From contig PHBW01000012.1 of NCBI GenBank assembly GCA_002840715.1, forward strand, positions 1,868 to 65,867: a stretch of DNA of 64,000 bases, given 5' to 3'. Below are positions 63,222 to 64,000 of this stretch, piece after piece; the first letter of the stretch is position 1, and each line of letters opens with the position of its first letter. The translations under genes were made by a program, and so were the position numbers. The notes beneath the pieces were generated by a model. The model ran no database searches and was not told where the DNA came from. It was given only the letters and a program-made list of their open reading frames with translations. This stretch comes from Chloroflexi bacterium HGW-Chloroflexi-4 (GTDB lineage: Bacteria > Chloroflexota > Anaerolineae > Anaerolineales > Anaerolineaceae).

Positions 63222-64000
63222 TTATTCCAGCGGATGTTCCTTCACAAACTCGAGGATGTAATCCATGATATCGACCGTGGTATTCCAGCCTAACTCATCA
63301 CGTGCCTTTGAGGTGTCATTCGCCGATTCTTCACGGCCGGGATAGCCATCAATAAATTCGATTTGACCGCCAAAGGCTTCGGCAATCTCAAGGATTGAAT
63401 GACTGTGCTCGGCACCCAGGGCATAACCATCTCCCCAGCCTTTTTCACCGGTCAGCATGATGCCCCTCGCCAGGTCTTTTACATAGGTAAAAGCGCGTTT
63501 CTGCGTCCCCGGTTTGACCACGGTCAACGGCAGCCCATTGAGATATTGCTGCTCATACTTGGCAATCACAGTTGCATATTTGCTGTCACCCCGCTCACGC
63601 GGGCCGAAACCGTTGTAAAAATAGCAGATCGCGTAAGGTAAACCGTACCATTTGCCGTAATCGTTGATCAAATCAACATTGACCGATTTGGTGAAAGAAT
63701 AGGGGTTTTGATGGCGTCCGTTGCCCTCAACAGCAAATCGCGTGCTGGAGGCCGCATAGACTAATTTCTTTACTTTATGAAACCGGCAGTACTCAACCAC
63801 CGCAAATGTGCCGGTGATGTTCATGTCATAAACCAGCGCCGGTTCATCAAGTGAAGGGGTGATGCGGGCATACTCGCCCAGATGATAGATCAGGTCAGGT
63901 GTTTCAGGCACCAACGTTTCAATATCCCTGGTGTGTCCGCGCAAATACTCAGCTCCTGCGATATGATTGTCTTCACTGCCGTTAAAGTAATTATCAAGTG
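63222..64000 (-). CDS. NAD-dependent sugar epimerase/dehydratase, N-terminus outside window
   Basis: Runs off the window end; the frame continues through base 64000 (LDNYFNGSEDNHIAGAEY), so a start near 63944 would be wrong. Extended SDR fold: LIYHLGEYARITPS, the catalytic YxxxK (PYSFTKSVNVDL), and ICYFYNGFGPRERGDS; the GxxGxxG start is missing because it is outside. Makes or changes a nucleotide sugar such as UDP-glucuronate or UDP-galactose for surface polysaccharide. The last bases before the stop are followed by the phased palindromes. Confidence 0.88.
   Translation of the reverse strand, partial: LDNYFNGSEDNHIAGAEYLRGHTRDIETLVPETPDLIYHLGEYARITPSLDEPALVYDMNITGTFAVVEYCRFHKVKKLVYAASSTRFAVEGNGRHQNPYSFTKSVNVDLINDYGKWYGLPYAICYFYNGFGPRERGDSKYATVIAKYEQQYLNGLPLTVVKPGTQKRAFTYVKDLARGIMLTGEKGWGDGYALGAEHSHSILEIAEAFGGQIEFIDGYPGREESANDTSKARDELGWNTTVDIMDYILEFVKEHPLE

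Overview
The window looks like a chromosomal stretch from a member of the Chloroflexota, most likely class Anaerolineae. This is inferred from gene style, not from a marker gene: lipoproteins with Thr/Pro or ATEAPA-type linkers, a LysM and an NBR1-like Ig lipoprotein, a two-propeller (Reg_prop) histidine kinase, sugar and peptide ABC importers, no outer-membrane genes, and several promoters whose -10 box lies only 6-9 bases before the ATG. There is no rRNA operon, CRISPR array, prophage or intact insertion sequence. The only tRNA-like sequence is a broken tRNA-Ser 5' half.

Layout. 1-9 kb: first codons of a probable thiolase (minus), two surface lipoproteins, a class A penicillin-binding protein homologue whose active-site motifs are all altered, a HAD phosphatase, a membrane-anchored HExxH protein and a C39-like/TPR protein. 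9-15 kb: a same-direction run with miaB, an M23 peptidase, a GAF-PAS histidine kinase followed by a degenerate metallo-beta-lactamase-fold protein, an endonuclease III homologue and a histidine phosphatase. 15-20.6 kb: NBR1-like lipoprotein, a four-helix membrane protein behind a consensus promoter, an OmpR-type regulator, rnd and a beta-CASP nuclease. 20.6-24.8 kb: tRNA-Ser remnant with IS-end-like repeats, then larB-larE-larC and a ferredoxin-tailed aldo/keto reductase. 24.9-31 kb: gltD and gltB. 31-38 kb: a hybrid kinase, an unusual HTH/ATPase-like/receiver protein and a sugar ABC importer without ATPase. 38-50 kb: a NarL-type regulator with its propeller kinase, divergent from a five-gene peptide-type ABC importer. 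50-55 kb: a SWIM-motif protein behind an attenuator-like leader, and a three-gene operon of noncanonical proteins (receiver with Glu instead of Asp, glutamate-dehydrogenase homologue lacking its catalytic lysines, stand-alone PEP-synthase-type ATP-binding protein). 55-64 kb, minus strand: PLP decarboxylase, small unknowns, a frameshifted phospholipase-D-like gene, DUF1801, a GMC oxidoreductase, a UPF0210/ACT pair and a sugar epimerase running off the window.

The most unusual signals are a run of apparent pseudoenzymes (PBP at 2778-5642, MBL fold at 12883-13731, GDH at 51674-52963), the noncanonical operon at 50957-54706, three palindromes spaced exactly 33 bp apart upstream of the ACT/UPF0210 operon, and a promoter-leader peptide-terminator unit ahead of the SWIM gene. 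All calls come from reading the sequence; no database search was run.
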